Shown here in pieces: positions 1 through 10,394 of a stretch of 64,000 nt of DNA (within the stretch, counting starts at the first letter, position 1; every line of letters begins with the position of its first letter). This DNA comes from Bacillus sp. JCM 19058 (GTDB lineage: Bacteria; Bacillota; Bacilli; Bacillales_H; Bacillaceae_D): positions 57,064 through 121,063 of the forward strand of contig BAXO01000001.1 in NCBI GenBank assembly GCA_001310555.1. The letters run 5' to 3'. Below the pieces are notes generated by a model that was given only the letters and a program-made list of their open reading frames with translations, had not been told where the DNA came from and ran no database searches. The translations under genes and the position numbers were made by a program.

Positions 1-130
1 CTGGGTTTCCGGGAGCTCCTTCACTTTCAGGATCTAAGGAATCTTCACTTTGATTTGTGTCAGTCGAGCAACCGATAACAAATAAGATGGGCATTCCTCC
101 CAAAATAAAGCGCAACCAAAATTTCCCCAT
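1..130 (-). CDS. Secreted lipoprotein, probable sugar ABC transporter solute-binding protein (N-terminus only)
   Basis: The window edge cuts this minus-strand gene after about 43 codons. The start ATG (128-130) follows a strong ribosome site (complement of about 140-147). The peptide begins MGKFWLRF, has a short hydrophobic stretch and a lipobox VIGC with the lipidated Cys at residue 21, followed by a Ser/Asp/Glu-rich linker, so the product is exported and membrane-anchored. Directly upstream lies a YesN-type response regulator. That order, regulator followed by lipoprotein, is typical of sugar ABC operons in Bacillales. The solute-binding assignment is inference from this context; only the signal peptide is visible. 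Confidence 0.6.
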   Translation of the reverse strand, partial: MGKFWLRFILGGMPILFVIGCSTDTNQSEDSLDPESEGAPGNP

Positions 131-309
131 TCTACTATTCCTCCCCTTAAGAATTTAGTCTTCCCTTGAAAATATAACAGGAGCAATTGTTATTGAATAT
201 AATAAAATCTAAAGAATGATACCACTTTGTAAACGCTTTTATCTTGAAGAATGCTTTCAATTAACCTTCTCACAGACTAATTCAATACGTATAAAACGCC
301 CCATAAGTG

Positions 310-1964
310 TTACGGAGCGCTTTGCTTTTTGGATTTAGAATAATTAGTGTTTGGTGTTTCTTCATTTCTATATTCCTGTGGTGTCACAGTAAAATACTTT
401 TTAAAGACTCGAATAAAGTAAGATGTATTTTGAAAACCAATATTTTCTGCTATTTCATAGATTTTTTTTCGAGTATGAGTTAATAGGAAAGCTGCTTTGT
501 TCATCCGTAACCGATGAATATAATCACTTAATGCATCTCCTGTTTCTAACTTATAAATTTTTGATAAGTAGACTGGATGTAAGTGAACATGCTGAGATAT
601 GGCTGTCAATGAAATATCTTGATTCAAATGGCTTGCAATATAATGTTGGACATCCCTTACTATATTTGAACGATTATCTAGTGTATCCTTATCTTCATTT
701 TTGAACAACTCGACAATGGAAAGAGACCATGCCTCTAGACTTTTAATTGAATCAAAATAATACCTTCTCGTAATCTTGTAAATCTCATCACCTATTATAT
801 CTCTAAGCAATTTTCCATTTTTATGAGCAATGTAAATAAATGAATTAGATATCATATGAAACACTTCCAACGTATGCTCATTACTTCTTGATTCTTCTGC
901 TAATTCTTTAAAAGCATTCTTAATCTTCTTGGTTGCGCCCCCCCATTGACCAGACTCTAATAAATGAATCAATTGAGGTGGCTTATATAAATCAATTAAC
1001 GGCTTCACCTGTTCATTATTGTTCAATTGTTTAATCTCATTAAATGTGATTCGTTTTTTTTCTCTTTTTCATTCTTAGCTGATCTACTCGATTGATATAC
1101 TGGAATTATCTCTTCTGGAAAAAGACCCGTTCCATAGGTAATCTCAAAAATATCGCCAGTTAATATTCTATTTATGCCATTTGAAAATTGAATTGCTTTT
1201 CGCCTTATTGTCTTCTGAAGTCCTTCCTCCGATTGATTGCCTTCATTTATGGAGTCCCTTTTTTTGTAACAAAACAATAATATGACCTAGAATTTCTTGA
1301 CAGACCCACACATGAAACCCATTTCCAAAAATCCCCATGCATTTGGCTTCAATACTGTTTTTAGGTGTCTGAGTTGAAATATATCTATATGATACAAGCT
1401 TTCCTCGAAACGGAACATCAATAAATAAAATAAATCACCAGATATCAGTTCCAAATCAAGCAACTTTAACCTTTCTATCATCTCGTTATCTGTATATTTC
1501 TTCCCAAGCAGTAACTCTTGTAAAAAAAACGCTGCGGAGCATAAATTTGTTTTCATCGATCATGTTCTCCACATCCATATATTTATGAATAAGCTTTAGC
1601 TCATTAATTGCGTCACAAACAGTCGTTATGAGTTCTTCGTCCCTAATGGGTTTTAATAAGTAATGAAACGTTTTATTTTTGATCGCTTCTTGCGCATAGG
1701 TAAATTCGGCATGGCTGATAATAGAATACACTTAATATTTTCCGAATAATGGCGAATCTTTTTAATCAATTCAACTCCGCTCATTCCCGGCATTTTGATA
1801 TCGCTTACCACAATATCGATCTGATTACTCCTTATCAAATCAAACGCTTCTTGGCCAGAGTAGGCTTTAAAGACTTGGATAATCTCTAATTCCCCTGATA
1901 AAAGTGTCTTTTTAATTGCTTCTACTGTCAACTTTTCATCATCAACAATTAATAGATTATACAT
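310..1964 (-). CDS. YesN-type response regulator with AraC output domain (frame-disrupted)
   Basis: Receiver plus AraC/XylS DNA-binding regulator of the kind that controls sugar ABC operons with a YesM-type kinase. The receiver (about residues 1-115) shows the acidic pair D8/D9, the phospho-acceptor Asp55 in VVSDIKMPG and the conserved Lys in YLLKPIRDE. The C-terminus (read 310-1026) holds two helix-turn-helix motifs, including HPVYLSKIYKLETG and GFQNTSYFIRVFKKYF. Total span is about 550 codons, the usual length for the family. The frame changes several times (pieces 1653-1964, 1486-1731, 1287-1556, 1023-1277, 310-1026), partly near runs of 7-8 T. Start ATG at 1964 follows AAAGGAGGAG. No kinase gene is visible in the window. 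Confidence 0.8.
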
Positions 1965-2769
1965 CGGCTCCTCCTTTTTTATTGTTAAATGTCTTTTGTT
2001 AAATAAGATAAGCTTAGCACTGCCAGCATCAAAACCTTCTAGTGAAAGGATGTACGGGTTCCCATTGTACCAGATAAAACTAAAATCTTGTTTAATTTGA
2101 GCGAATACAAAGGGTCGTAATCACTCTTCATTTCCTTATGTTCTCCTGCAATTCCTTCCTAGTCTTGCCTAGGGGACAATAGGGTTGACAAGCATATTTC
2201 TTATCTTCCTTGCAACCACCCTTGTGTGCACTGCTAAAAAAAGTTGCTATCTCTGACCTAGAAGGGGATAAGACAGTTGTGATTGAAAGTGCATGTTCAA
2301 ATAATTAACCGTTCTCGAGCTCTTTTGAGAGAAAGAAGTTTGAATGCTAATTGTAGCTTGTGATATAGTTTAGCAGGAGAAGTCTGCTTAACACAAAGCC
2401 ACTTACATAGTTGAACTTCATTACTTTAATTTGTACTTTTATTACTATTTCGACATTAATGGGCGAAGATGCATGTTTACTTGATACGACATGAGGATAA
2501 GACGATTACTGTCTATCATTAATATAAAGGGAAAAGTAGTATAATTTATGCTATTTCATTAAACAAACGTTTGATTACTTAGAAAAGAAAAACTGGTCTC
2601 ATGTTGAAAATAGTGGGTTTACTACCGAAGAACAGAAGAGGGGATTTTCAAAAATATTGACATAAAGTCATCTTCATAGAATTGTTAGATCATTTCTTGC
2701 AGACCAAAAATCAGGATTACTAATTTAACGACGATTTCACACTGTCTAGTGTGCCTCTATGTATATCAT
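1965..2769. other. Gene-poor stretch
   Basis: About 800 bases between the response regulator and the SDR relic. I see no gene with a start, ribosome site and conserved motif. A short minus-strand frame runs open into the regulator's 5' end (about 1965-2070) and could be the tail of a lost upstream gene, but nothing is recognisable. Base composition is AT-rich, unlike the GC-rich relic that follows. Confidence 0.4.
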
Positions 2770-3180
2770 GCCAGTATCTTTTCGGAACACTGCTAAACCC
2801 TCGGGAGTCTTTTCCAATGAAACAACAAGAGGCGACAAGAGGGTACAAACGCGGTCACCGAGCCATGTTTACGACAATTCGACCTTGCGCTTAAGCATGC
2901 CGGTAGAAAATGATAGACAGGTCGACAAGCGCAGCAGTGTTCAACATAACCTTCCTGATTGCGCTTCGAATCCATATCCTCAAAGCGGCCGCGCGTGCCA
3001 AAGCCTGCGTTTTTGATGAGAATGTTGACCGTCAAGCCGAGTCCGGCGATGGTTCCGGCCAGATGACGCGGTGTTCTCGCTCTGGACAAATCGCCTGGAA
3101 AAGCATACGCCTCTTGAAAACTCAGCCTTCGGCGAAGCGACCGAGTTTGTTTTAATCCAACAAGCTCCTGGGTGGGACAT
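2770..3180 (-). pseudogene. Relic of a short-chain dehydrogenase/reductase (SDR)
   Basis: Minus-strand remnants of the middle of an SDR. One piece reads LAGTIAGLGLTVNILIKNAG, containing the NNAG-like strand of the Rossmann fold (here KNAG), followed by FGTRGRFEDMD and then residues matching the family's helix region. The TGxxxGxG start and the YxxxK catalytic site are missing or scrambled. Frames change at least twice in 400 bases and both ends are absent. The relic is visibly more GC-rich than its surroundings, which suggests that it arrived by transfer and then decayed. This looks like real decay rather than a single indel. Confidence 0.6.
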
Positions 3181-3331
3181 TGCTCTTATAATAGCTTTGT
3201 AAGAAAATCGGACCAGATAACTTCCGCTGTTGGTAGTATGCTACGAATAGCACCGCCAGGAGTCTTTGTTAAATAAGTTCATCACTAGCTCAGAAGACGT
3301 TTTTAAAGGTTCTTATGACGCTTTGGTTTCT

Positions 3332-5592
3332 TCAGTCATTATCCATCGTTCTGATGCCAATTTCTTTAAGATATACACTGCCTACCGGTGTTTGATCAAA
3401 TACAAAGCTAATTTCATTTATTTCCGCCGGTTCAAAAACTGGATTATTTTTTTGCAAATCACTCATGGCAACCGAATAGTTTTGAAATATCGGTTCCTTC
3501 GTTGGACTGAAAGAAGTGAACGGAAATTTGAGGATGTTTCCCTCCAGCATCGGTAGCAAATACAACTCGCTGCTTAGCAGCAGGACTGCTTCATTGTCTT
3601 GTCGATCCTTAACCGCAATCGTCAAATCAATCAATGCTTCCCCTTCACCCATAGTGGCATCAAGTCTGCTGTCCGCAAGTGAAAAAACGATATCGCTATT
3701 TTCTCCTGCTTCTATTTCGGCATCCTCCAAATGAACGGTAAACCGCGCAACTTCCCCTGTGGATGAGTCCCATCCGAGCTGAACTGCACTGTACAAATCA
3801 GGAGAAAATTTCATGTTCACCCTTTCCTCCGACCACAGCGTTAAATTCTCTCCGACAAGCTTTCCGCCAGGTAAAGTAGTCGTACCCGGGTCTGCATCTT
3901 CTTCAAAGTTTCCGATTAAAGTGGTATTAGAATCCCAATAATTAGAAATATACATCGTATCAGGAAGCCAATCGCGAGCATAGCCAAGATCCTGAAACAC
4001 ATCACGAAGTTCATGATCTTTTTTAAGTGTCGCGTCCAAAAATGAGGAAATCAGCACCTTCGCAGCTTCCAGCTGATCTTCCTCTGGTATGAGCTGGGCA
4101 ATATTGAACACGTTATTGCTCAAGCCGATGCTGTCACGCCTTCCCCATTCAGTGTTGAATTGTCCATGATTGGCTCCGTAAATATATACCGAAGACTTGA
4201 AATAATCAGTGTCCCCCGTAAAATCAATTCGATGAAATTGGCTTGCCGTTCTGAATGAGCTCACGTCCATATCATGAGCACCATGCAGGGCGAGATAGTT
4301 AACATCCTCCAAAATCAATGACTGCCCGGCAGGCTTGTACAATCCATCCGTGCCCGCTATCGCTATTAATGAGCGGATATCGTAGCCGTAATCAAATTTT
4401 ATGGTGGCATCCTCCGGATAAGCTGACATTTTGTTAAAAGCAGCCGCAGAGGTAATCCCTTCAGCACCGCGAGAATGACCGATTAAGGCGATCCGACTCA
4501 TATCGACTTTTCGAAAAAGGGGTGTTCTTGTGTTTCGCTCCACTCTTCCCAAAGCTTCAAATGTTCGAGCATTAGCCATCCCCTTGCCGGATTTTCATTC
4601 TCCAGCGAGTTGAAAATGAGCAAATCATCATAAGGAGAAGCATTGAGAAAATTTTGGTCGATAGATACAAAGATATACCCTTTGCTGGCAAACAGCGTTC
4701 CCAAATATTCATAACCCCAGTCGGAATACTCCGTAGCAATATGATTGCCATGAACAGCAATCACCAAGGGAAACGTTCCTTCCCCATCCGGATACCAGAC
4801 GAGGCCGTTCAGCGGCATCTGTTCGGGTCCGAAACCAAATGTTTTCTCCCTGCTTTTGGACCAATTGTCTACAAAAGCTGAACCATTCACCGATTCCGTC
4901 AAAAGCGAGTCTAATCGGTTAAAATCGTCACGATAATTGTTTTCACTGCCATATGTCACGAAGCGGACCTCGTATTCACCCCGTTGTGCTGGATTGTCCA
5001 TTGAAGCTGCATAGCGGTCGTCAGCTTTCATCGTTTGCAGTCGGTACGGCAAGGGAAGATCGGGATTGCCGCTGTGAAGCAGCCAATGTCCTCCTGTACC
5101 TAAAAAAAGTATTGTCAAACTTCCCAAGCATACCAAAGCGATCTTTGACTTTAATTTGTCCCCTGCGTATTGCCTTGTACTCCATCCATACAACAGTGCT
5201 CCCAGGATAGTGAGTGCAATAATCGTGCACAAAGCAAGGACCAATCCTATTTCTAATGTATTGATAAAGCAGATGACTAGTAAGATCAAAGAAGCCAGAG
5301 CGGTCCAGACGTAACGAGTGGGAAGGCGTTTGATAAGATGGAATATGCCAGCTAAAAACCCTGTAATCAGGACAACAGCTATAATGGAAACCATCGTTCC
5401 AGTCAAGGTATCCCATAATCCGCGAGAACCTATCCAGTTAAAACTGTTGATCAAATATATCAATCCAACAGCTGCAAATAGTGCGAGGATGGCTCCTTTC
5501 CATCGGAATGTTAAAGTGGTAGGTATGCGCGGCCACCTTCTTTTCTTTCTCAATCTTTCATTTTGGGGTTCTATCCGTTCTGTTCGAGCCAT
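3332..5592 (-). CDS. Membrane-anchored alpha/beta hydrolase (frame-disrupted)
   Basis: About 750 residues. A basic N-terminus is followed by roughly five hydrophobic segments (residues 30-185), then an extracytoplasmic alpha/beta hydrolase domain. That domain has the strand before the oxyanion site in PLVIAVHGNH and the nucleophile elbow GHSRG (Ser nucleophile). Later residues form a C-terminal beta-rich region of about 200 residues. The ORF breaks at about 4506-4523 (CCCCTTTTTCG on the minus strand); the two pieces overlap (4498-5592 and 3332-4579) and join cleanly as EHPFFEK/VDMSRIAL. The lid and C-terminal region recall secreted polyester or lipid hydrolases, but the substrate is unknown. 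It lies downstream of two lipoprotein genes, from which a hairpin separates it. Confidence 0.7.
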
Positions 5593-5674
5593 CTATTTTA
5601 GCCTCTTTCTCTTATTTTAGTTTGACTGTACGTTGTATATTGAACGCTATGTTCGATTTTGAAATCGTTTCAGT

Positions 5675-5724
5675 AAAAAGTTCACCGCTTTCTGTAAAAG
5701 GCGGTGAACGTCTTATCTTTTTTT
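5675..5724. terminator. Bidirectional intrinsic terminator
   Basis: Perfect 9-bp inverted repeat GTTCACCGC (5680-5688) and GCGGTGAAC (5701-5709), with an A run before it (5675-5679) and a T run after it (about 5717-5724), so it can terminate on either strand. It sits just after the stop of the SurA_N-type lipoprotein gene and before the hydrolase gene, which therefore probably has its own promoter or depends on readthrough. Confidence 0.75.
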
Positions 5725-5729
5725 TCAAA

Positions 5730-6521
5730 TTATTCAAGATAACTTTGTATTTTCGCATTCTTCCTGTAGCTTGAAATGAGTTCATTTTGGGTTTCTTCTT
5801 GCCGCTCATACTCCATAATTCGCTTGATATCTTCTTTAATGTCTTCGTAAGGCAGCAATTCCCTATCCTCTAGCATTTCGTCATATCTTTCTCGAACTTC
5901 CTGCTCGGCAACCTCTTCTGTATGCTCATCGAGCTGCTGCTGCAGTTTCACCCCGTTTATCCCAATTTCTCTAACTTCAGAATCGGCTCTTTCGAATACG
6001 CCATCTCCTAGAACTTCAGCTAAATCAGAAATATATGCTTCAATTTCTTCCTCCGTAGGATTGTAATCATAGTCATTAAGCGCCTCTTCAAAAAGAAGGT
6101 TACCAATATGAGCATTGAAAGCTTGCTGATAAGCTTCTGCCAGTTCGGCTTGAGTCAACGTTTGCGATACGTTCCCCTGATATATTTCCTGAAGCAGACT
6201 CCTATCCAGCTCTTCCTTTGAAATATCTCTGTTGTTTAGGGTTCCCACGACATCAGGTAAATCCAGTTTGTCTCCATCAGTAATTGTAATAAAATTTAGT
6301 ATTTCGATAGGCTCAACATCTGCATTTTCATTGGAGTTGCCGTCTGTGCTTTCATTTTTGCTGCTATCGATAGCTTCATCCTGCTCTTCATTTTCCATGT
6401 TTTGATTTGTATGAACAGGAGACACATCAGCATTATTTGATTCAAGGTTATCATCATTACTGCATGCAGTCAGGAAAAGAAATAACACAGCTGAAAGTAA
6501 TGCCAATTTTCTAAAATTCAT
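5730..6521 (-). CDS. Lipoprotein with SurA N-terminal-like chaperone domain
   Basis: Intact 263-residue lipoprotein: signal peptide MNFRKLALLSAVLFLFLTAC with lipobox LTAC (Cys20), then a long acidic, Asn/Ser/Glu-rich linker (about 21-75). A helical domain follows with the pattern GTLNNRDISKEELDR and Glu-rich helices to the C-terminus. This resembles the SurA_N/PrsA family helical chaperone module, but no parvulin (PPIase) domain follows, so it may be a non-catalytic foldase or a solute-binding anchor. The gene follows the small lipoprotein gene at 6585 by about 60 bases and ends in a strong terminator, so the two probably form one transcript under the operator at 7000. Confidence 0.6.
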   Translation of the reverse strand: MNFRKLALLSAVLFLFLTACSNDDNLESNNADVSPVHTNQNMENEEQDEAIDSSKNESTDGNSNENADVEPIEILNFITITDGDKLDLPDVVGTLNNRDISKEELDRSLLQEIYQGNVSQTLTQAELAEAYQQAFNAHIGNLLFEEALNDYDYNPTEEEIEAYISDLAEVLGDGVFERADSEVREIGINGVKLQQQLDEHTEEVAEQEVRERYDEMLEDRELLPYEDIKEDIKRIMEYERQEETQNELISSYRKNAKIQSYLE

Positions 6522-6584
6522 ACGATTAAAAACTCCTAATTCCTTTGATTTTTAAAAACAACATCTATTTTTTTAATCGTTCCA

Positions 6585-6958
6585 TCACTCGGCTTTTCCA
6601 GTAAGCTGAGTCGGCTTTCCATTGCGGAGAACCTCTACATCAAGAGGAACATAAACCTCGTATCGGGCATCACAATTAGCTAAACCAAAACAGCTGGCTT
6701 TTAGATTCAAAGTATTTTCCTCCAAGCTCCAATCGGTGTCAGCCGATCCACTTTTAACGTGCAGCTTTCTTACTACTTTCACATTCTCACGTTCTTCAGC
6801 AAAAAGATCAGTTGGAATACTATTCTGGATAACGTTCAAGCTCTTGCCATCAAATTCAAATTCTTTTTCTTCAGGTTCAGCCTCCAAATACGATGCACAT
6901 GACGCTAAAATCATTAAAACAATAAGAAAAAAAACAGCCATTTCCCTGCCTTGATCAA
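6585..6958 (-). CDS. Small lipoprotein of unknown function (frame-disrupted signal peptide)
   Basis: About 125 residues. The likely start is TTG at 6958, seven bases after GGGAGGG, giving MIKAGKWLFF..LIVLMILASC with lipobox LASC. A run of eight T within the signal peptide puts the start and the mature part in different frames, so the start seen in the mature frame lies further upstream without a ribosome site. The mature part has the pattern VKSGSADTDWSLEENTL, which resembles the beta-strand repeats of YvlB/DUF4097-type proteins, and two Cys (SCFGLANC) that could form a disulfide. Its promoter carries the MarR-type palindrome found at the metal-uptake genes 15-25 kb away. Confidence 0.55.
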
Positions 6959-6999
6959 AAGAGTTCCCTCCCAAAACTTACTAATTACTAACAAAAGTG

Positions 7000-7012
7000 T
7001 ATAGCACCTATA
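7000..7012 (-). promoter_or_regulatory. MarR-type operator within a sigma-A promoter (site 1)
   Basis: TATAGCACCTATA, one copy of the palindrome TATAGCnnCTATA that recurs at 22673, 26420, 31693 and 32271. On the minus strand it lies in a good promoter: TTGACA (complement of 7020-7025), 16-base spacer, TATACA (complement of 6998-7003). The operator overlaps the spacer and -10, as expected for repression. The promoter reads into the lipoprotein gene starting at 6958. That the MarR protein encoded at 31812 binds here is inference from motif sharing. Confidence 0.65.
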
Positions 7013-7026
7013 GACTTTTTGTCAAC

Positions 7027-8220
7027 TTACATTAGAATAATCCCCACGGTGATCAAACGGATGACCATGGCGAGAATCAGTAAAAGTTTTTTTAACTCCC
7101 GGCTTCTGCTGAACTTGTATGCGGCGATCAGGAAGAACATCAATGCGAAGGCCAGCAAAATAACAAGGTTCAACAAGACATCACTCAGCATACCGCCCTC
7201 CTGCAGTTGACCAATCGTTTCAAGGAGCCAATATTGCGGCAAAAATTCTGCGATACTTTGCATGTAAGTTGGCATGACCTCTACCGGAAACATGCATCCG
7301 GCCAAAAGACTGGTAGGAATAATGATCAAGGTCTGCCAGGCGTTGGCTTCATCGAATTGTCCGCCAGTGCAACGATCATGAGAGACAAGCTCACCGCTAC
7401 CAGGCAAAAAACACCAGAACGATAAACAGCAGCCAAGCCGATATGCCCGGGCTCATTTGAAAAAAAACAATCATAACGAGCAATGTCACTGCAATTTGAA
7501 GCATCATGACCAGCATGTTAACAAGCATATTGGATGCTGTATACATACTGCCCGTCACAGGCGCACACAGCAGCCGCTGATAAGTTCGGTTTTCTTTTTC
7601 CTTGAGCATCATACCGGATAAACTGACTGCAGAAAACATCATTAAAATAAGCAGATAACCAATCGACTGTTTGGACATGTTGTTCGGCACGGATTGATCT
7701 TCAATTTGTACAGTGGACAATTGAAAATTACTTTCTTTATATTGTTCATACAACCCCCTGAAACCTTCCTCTCCTTGCGCCGCGTCACCTATAGCCGCAA
7801 TACTGTCGATCCACATGTTGACATACGACTTGACATATGACGTGACCACCTCACCTTGAATCGATACGATTCGGGCGTTTTGGGATGACCACTGCTCAAA
7901 TTCCCGGCAAATCCTTCTGGTAAAACGAGTATAGCATCCTGTTCTCCTGCAACAAGACGTTCGTTTATTTCCGACTCACTGATGATTTCTGTAGAAACAT
8001 TATCCAGGTTGTCTATGAAGGCGATGGCATCTTTCGTTAGTTCTTGCTCGCCATCTTGATTGACGATTCCAATGTACAATTCACTGCTTGGCGAATTTGC
8101 AAACATAAGCGAGGCAAGTACAATACCGATGACAGGCAGCAACAAGTAAAGCAGCCAGCTTCGAAAATTCTTAAATGTGGTTATTATCGTTTTACGAACA
8201 AGCCAAATCGTTTGTTCCAA
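7027..8220 (-). CDS. ABC-2 type transporter permease, LnrN-like (frame-disrupted)
   Basis: About 395 residues, second permease of a daunorubicin/linearmycin-type ABC-2 exporter. It has one N-terminal transmembrane segment (LLYLLLPVIGIVLASLMF), a large external domain, then five segments, with the conserved LKEKENRTYQRLLCAPVT cytoplasmic motif of the ABC-2 family. The likely start is TTG at 8220, seven bases after GGGAGGGG and just after the stop of the upstream permease. The frame breaks near 7870 (AAAACGCCC on the minus strand) and near 7400 (run of six A); pieces are 7789-8220, 7397-7849 and 7027-7407. Works with the ATPase at 9365 and the permease at 8222. Confidence 0.8.
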
Positions 8221-8221
8221 T

Positions 8222-9329
8222 TTATAGCCCCTCCCGTCGACGCAATAAATATGTGGTTGCAACTAATAACAATGCGGCACCGCAAATATTCAACAGCATG
8301 GCCTGATTGGCAGCAGAAGTCGCTTCTGTGTAAATCGTTTGGAAAATCGCCTGATTCGTCCTGCCAAGCGGTGACATATTCGCCAGCACACCTAGAAAGC
8401 CACCTGCATCGTGAATAGCAAAATAGGCCCCGCCGAAAAAAGCTTCCAGCTGAACGATGATCATAAGCACCACGCCAGATGCGCTGCCTTTGAGCAAATA
8501 GCCAAGTCCGATTCCGAGCGAAAGAGAAAATAGAATTTGCGAGAAGAAGACAGCAAACACCACAGCAAGCCGCTCACCCCAATACGCTTCGAACATCATC
8601 GAGCTAAAAAAAGACAATAATGATAACAAACAGGGCGTTCAAGAAAAACGTTCCGGCAATTTTACCGATAAAGATTTGCAGCCTGGTCACAGGTGCTGCC
8701 AACAGCCGCATCGCTGTATTTCGCTTTCGCTCGCTCTCCATTAGCTGCCCGGCCGTCAAAGCACTAAAGAGGATGATTAATGTTGTCATAGTGATCGCAT
8801 AATAATCCATTGCACCCGGCTGCCTGTCGGCATGTACGGAGACCTCCTCTACATAATTCATTGCATTGTCTATGCTTTGCGTTACCGCATCGTCCACTGT
8901 AACCACGGTTTCAAGGTTGTATCCCCTAGCAAATGCGGTAAGCATTCCCTTAACAATACTACTTTCAAGTTCACTGCGATCACTGCCATAATATTCGATC
9001 CCGTCGCTAGAAATGGTCACATACCCGGTGTAACGACCGTTCTGTACATCCTGTACGGCTGCTTCATAGCTCCCTGCTTGTTCAAAAACAATCCCAGCCT
9101 GCCCCGATTCTCGAACAAAGGACTCCCAAGATTCCTGAAGCATGCTGTCACCTGTTTCAAGCTGAGCAAGCAGCCGTATTTCATTTATCTCTGCGCTGCT
9201 ATCAAAGGCATTGCTAAGCACTGTCCCCAAAATAAACATAAGCAAAAGGGGAGTAGCCAGCATAAATACTAATATTTTCGGATCGCGAAACGCTTTTAGC
9301 TCCTTCAGTGCGATTCGTAAAATCTTCAA
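8222..9329 (-). CDS. ABC-2 type transporter permease, LnrM-like (frame-disrupted)
   Basis: About 369 residues with the same plan as its downstream partner: N-terminal membrane segment (ILVFMLATPLLLMFILGTVL), external domain, then five segments after MESERKRNTAMRLLAAPVT. The likely start is TTG at 9329, preceded by AGGGAGG. The frame breaks at a run of seven A (about 8606-8612). Because of a second indel in the preceding gene, the reading frame appears to fuse this permease to the ATPase C-terminus; the ribosome site and TTG start show that they are separate genes. Forms the heterodimeric membrane part of the exporter. Confidence 0.8.
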
Positions 9330-9364
9330 CGGTTGCACCTCCCTAACTTCCTGTTTATCATTTT

Positions 9365-10302
9365 TTATTCGCGCAAACTTCGACCTGTCAGCGTCAAAAA
9401 AAACTGTTTCCAGATCAGGCTGAGTCGTCTTGACAGAAAGTATTTTCACATTTCCACTGATTAACGCTCTAATAATGTCATTCATGTTGTTCACTTCCGC
9501 ATCCGTACTGATGATGACTTTGTCATCGGTCATATGAGCAGTGTTTACCCCGACAATATCCTGCAATTTTTCTACACTAAAGTGCTCCGCAGACCTGACC
9601 TCGATTTCAATTTGATTGTGTTCTGTAATAATGCTTTTGAGCTGTTCTTTGGTCCCTTCCGCGATAATTTTCCCATGATCAATAATCGCGATATGTGAGC
9701 ATATTTCCTCTATTTCATCCATGTAATGGCTTGTATAAATAATCGTACAGCCCTCTTCTTTCAATTTTTTTCACAGATTGGAGAATGTAGTTTCTCGTTT
9801 GTGGATCAATTCCTGCCGTCGGTTCATCCATAATGATCAATTTAGGCTGATGGGCGATGGCGCAGGCAATATTCAGTCTTCTCTTCATGCCGCCAGAAAA
9901 CTTTTCCGGATAAACATGCTGCTTATCCGTAAGTCCGACAAAGTCGAGCGCCTTTGCCACACTCTTTTTTAATTTGTCACCCCTTAATCCGTACAACCCG
10001 GCAAAAAAGAATACATTTTCATAAGCGCTCATGTTCTCATAAATAGCCAGTTCCTGAGGAACAATGCCGATGTTCTCCTTGGCAAATTTGCGAAACTTGG
10101 CGATATCCTTTCCCATCAGCTTAATCGTCCCGTTCGTAACGGTTAGCAGTGAGACGATCATATGAATGGTCGTACTTTTTCCGGCTCCGTTCGGACCGAG
10201 GAAACCGAAAATTTCTCCCTCCTTTACCGAGAAGGAAATATGATCTACGGCAATAAAATCACCGAACTTTTTCGTCAATTTCTCAATTTCAAGCACATTC
10301 AT
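9365..10302 (-). CDS. ABC-2 exporter ATP-binding protein, LnrL/CcmA-like (frame-disrupted)
   Basis: Nucleotide-binding subunit of about 310 residues. Walker A GPNGAGKST is at residues 35-43, followed by a Q-loop in GIVPQELAIY, signature FSGGMKRRLN, Walker B LIIMDEPT and the His-switch in IIYTSHYMDEIEE. ATG at 10302 follows GGGGAGG. One indel lies in a run of seven T near 9765 and another in eight T near 9397. Corrected, the protein ends TVFLTLTGRSLRE at 9365, the usual DrrA-type C-terminus. Powers the two downstream permeases. Context with a kinase and NarL-type regulator resembles Lnr/Yfi lipid-active-antibiotic resistance modules of Bacillus, so the substrate may be an amphipathic antibiotic (inference). 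Confidence 0.85.
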
Positions 10303-10340
10303 CCGTGCATCCTCCCCTCAACGTATAGGGTTATCATATA

Positions 10341-10380
10341 AAAAAAGGATGTACCTGCACTAGTGCACAAGTTCATCCTT
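10341..10380 (-). terminator. Intrinsic terminator between sensor kinase and ABC exporter genes
   Basis: Imperfect 18-bp stem around the palindrome TGCACTAGTGCA, closed by AAGGATG/CATCCTT. On the minus strand it is followed by a run of seven T. It separates the kinase gene (ends 10395) from the ATPase gene (starts 10302), so the regulators and transporter should be separate transcripts or linked by partial readthrough. Confidence 0.7.
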
Positions 10381-10394
10381 ACCCATGAGATTCT

